Positions 42,995 through 43,464 of a stretch of DNA of 43,464 nucleotides are shown one piece after another (within the stretch, counting starts at the first letter, position 1; every line of letters begins with the position of its first letter). The DNA lies in the NCBI GenBank assembly GCA_021324255.1, contig JAJPJL010000122.1, positions 1-43,464 on the forward strand. The letters are read 5' to 3'. Origin of the DNA: Bacillota bacterium. Its GTDB lineage: Bacteria > Sysuimicrobiota > Sysuimicrobiia > Sysuimicrobiales > Segetimicrobiaceae. The translations under genes were made by a program, and so were the position numbers. The notes beneath the pieces were generated by a model. That model worked only from the letters and a program-made list of their open reading frames with translations, had not been told where the DNA came from and did not search any database.

Positions 42995-43464
42995 ATGGTG
43001 GAAGCGGTGAGTGAGCGCCTCCGGCAGGCCTGGAAGATGGTCTCGGGACTCGGGGTCATCGGCCAGCGGATGTTCCGGCGGCCCGTGACGACACGCTACC
43101 CGGAGGAAAAGACCCGGGTCCAGCAGCGCTTCAAGGGGCGGCATTATCTCACGCTCTTCGCGGACGGGATGGAACGGTGCGTCGGGTGCGAGCTGTGCGT
43201 GATCGTCTGCCCGAGCCAGTCCATCTACGTCAAAGCCGCGGAGAACGATCCGCTGGAGCCGCACTCGAAGGGCGAGCGCTACGCCGAGGACTTCCAGATC
43301 AACATGCTGCGCTGCATCTTCTGCGGTTTTTGCGAGGAAGCGTGCCCGACCGGGGCGATCGTGCTCGGGCACGAGTACGAGCTGAGCGGCTACACGCGCG
43401 GCGAGCTCATCTACACGAAGGACCGGCTGCAGGAGAAATACCCCGGCGAGTCCGGGCGGGATCC
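42995..43464 (+). CDS. nuoI: NADH-quinone oxidoreductase subunit I (cut by the window end)
   Basis: The 2x[4Fe-4S] ferredoxin-like subunit carrying clusters N6a and N6b. The reading frame starts at ATG 42995 (GGAGTGATC upstream) with MVEAVSERLRQAWKMVSGLG and stays open to the last base, 156 codons so far. Both cluster motifs are present: CVGCELCVIVCPS and CIFCGFCEEACPTGAI. The TRYPEEKTRVQQRFKGRH segment before them is typical. The gene has no stop inside the window, so the C-terminus and the expected nuoJ onward lie beyond it. Confidence 0.95.
   Translation, partial: MVEAVSERLRQAWKMVSGLGVIGQRMFRRPVTTRYPEEKTRVQQRFKGRHYLTLFADGMERCVGCELCVIVCPSQSIYVKAAENDPLEPHSKGERYAEDFQINMLRCIFCGFCEEACPTGAIVLGHEYELSGYTRGELIYTKDRLQEKYPGESGRD

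Overview
The window is a GC-rich, densely coded bacterial chromosome segment with GTG and TTG starts, strong GGAGG-type ribosome binding sites, two CCA-encoding tRNA genes and many stop/start overlaps. No rRNA, CRISPR array, insertion sequence or intact prophage is visible. The gene mix (RtcB with archease, two-subunit 2-oxoacid:ferredoxin oxidoreductase, two-subunit class I fumarase-type hydratase, seven-iron ferredoxin, Ski2-like helicase, complete NADH-type complex I) suggests a free-living, probably soil, subsurface or thermophilic member of a poorly cultured Terrabacteria-type lineage. That placement is an inference from gene content and cannot be settled from the sequence alone.

Layout, left to right. 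(1) 1-4.7 kb: tRNA-Asp, a 5'-truncated PLP decarboxylase, the rtcB-archease RNA-ligase operon, a small unknown gene, tRNA-Phe, then a patch of tiny genes (a DUF433 orphan, small membrane proteins). (2) 4.7-9.5 kb: accessory genes: a SABATH-type carboxyl methyltransferase, an NDH-2-like flavoprotein, a small unknown, a frameshifted and truncated proline iminopeptidase, an FMN reductase and a SnoaL-like protein. (3) 9.6-17 kb: a GT39-like membrane glycosyltransferase, leuC-leuD, two small secreted proteins, a luciferase-like oxidoreductase, a D-2-hydroxyacid dehydrogenase and an HU protein with a textbook terminator. (4) 17.2-19.9 kb: korA-korB. (5) 20-23.9 kb: two leftward c-di-GMP-type genes, one of them a continuous membrane sensor + HD-GYP + MFS transporter fusion. 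(6) 24.5-27.2 kb: a CoA-transferase/hydratase operon. (7) 27.3-34.9 kb: Ski2-like helicase, an unknown protein, an MBL hydrolase, threonine aldolase, seven-iron ferredoxin, and a NUDIX-phosphoesterase-PHP cluster. (8) 35.1 kb to the end: nuoA-B-C-D-E-F-G-H-I, with nuoI running off the window.

How the genes fit together: KorAB, the ferredoxin, complex I and the NDH-2-like protein would form a redox core that moves electrons from 2-oxoacids and NADH into a membrane chain. LeuCD and the hydratase/CoA-transferase operon act on branched or C4/C5 dicarboxylic acids. The most unusual item is the HD-GYP-MFS fusion at 19964-22576, which physically couples a c-di-GMP phosphodiesterase domain to an exporter-type permease. 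It is co-transcribed with a second HD-GYP protein whose motif is degenerate, and a dyad resembling a CRP site lies upstream. Second is the replacement by Ser of an expected iron-sulfur Cys ligand in the hydratase alpha subunit.
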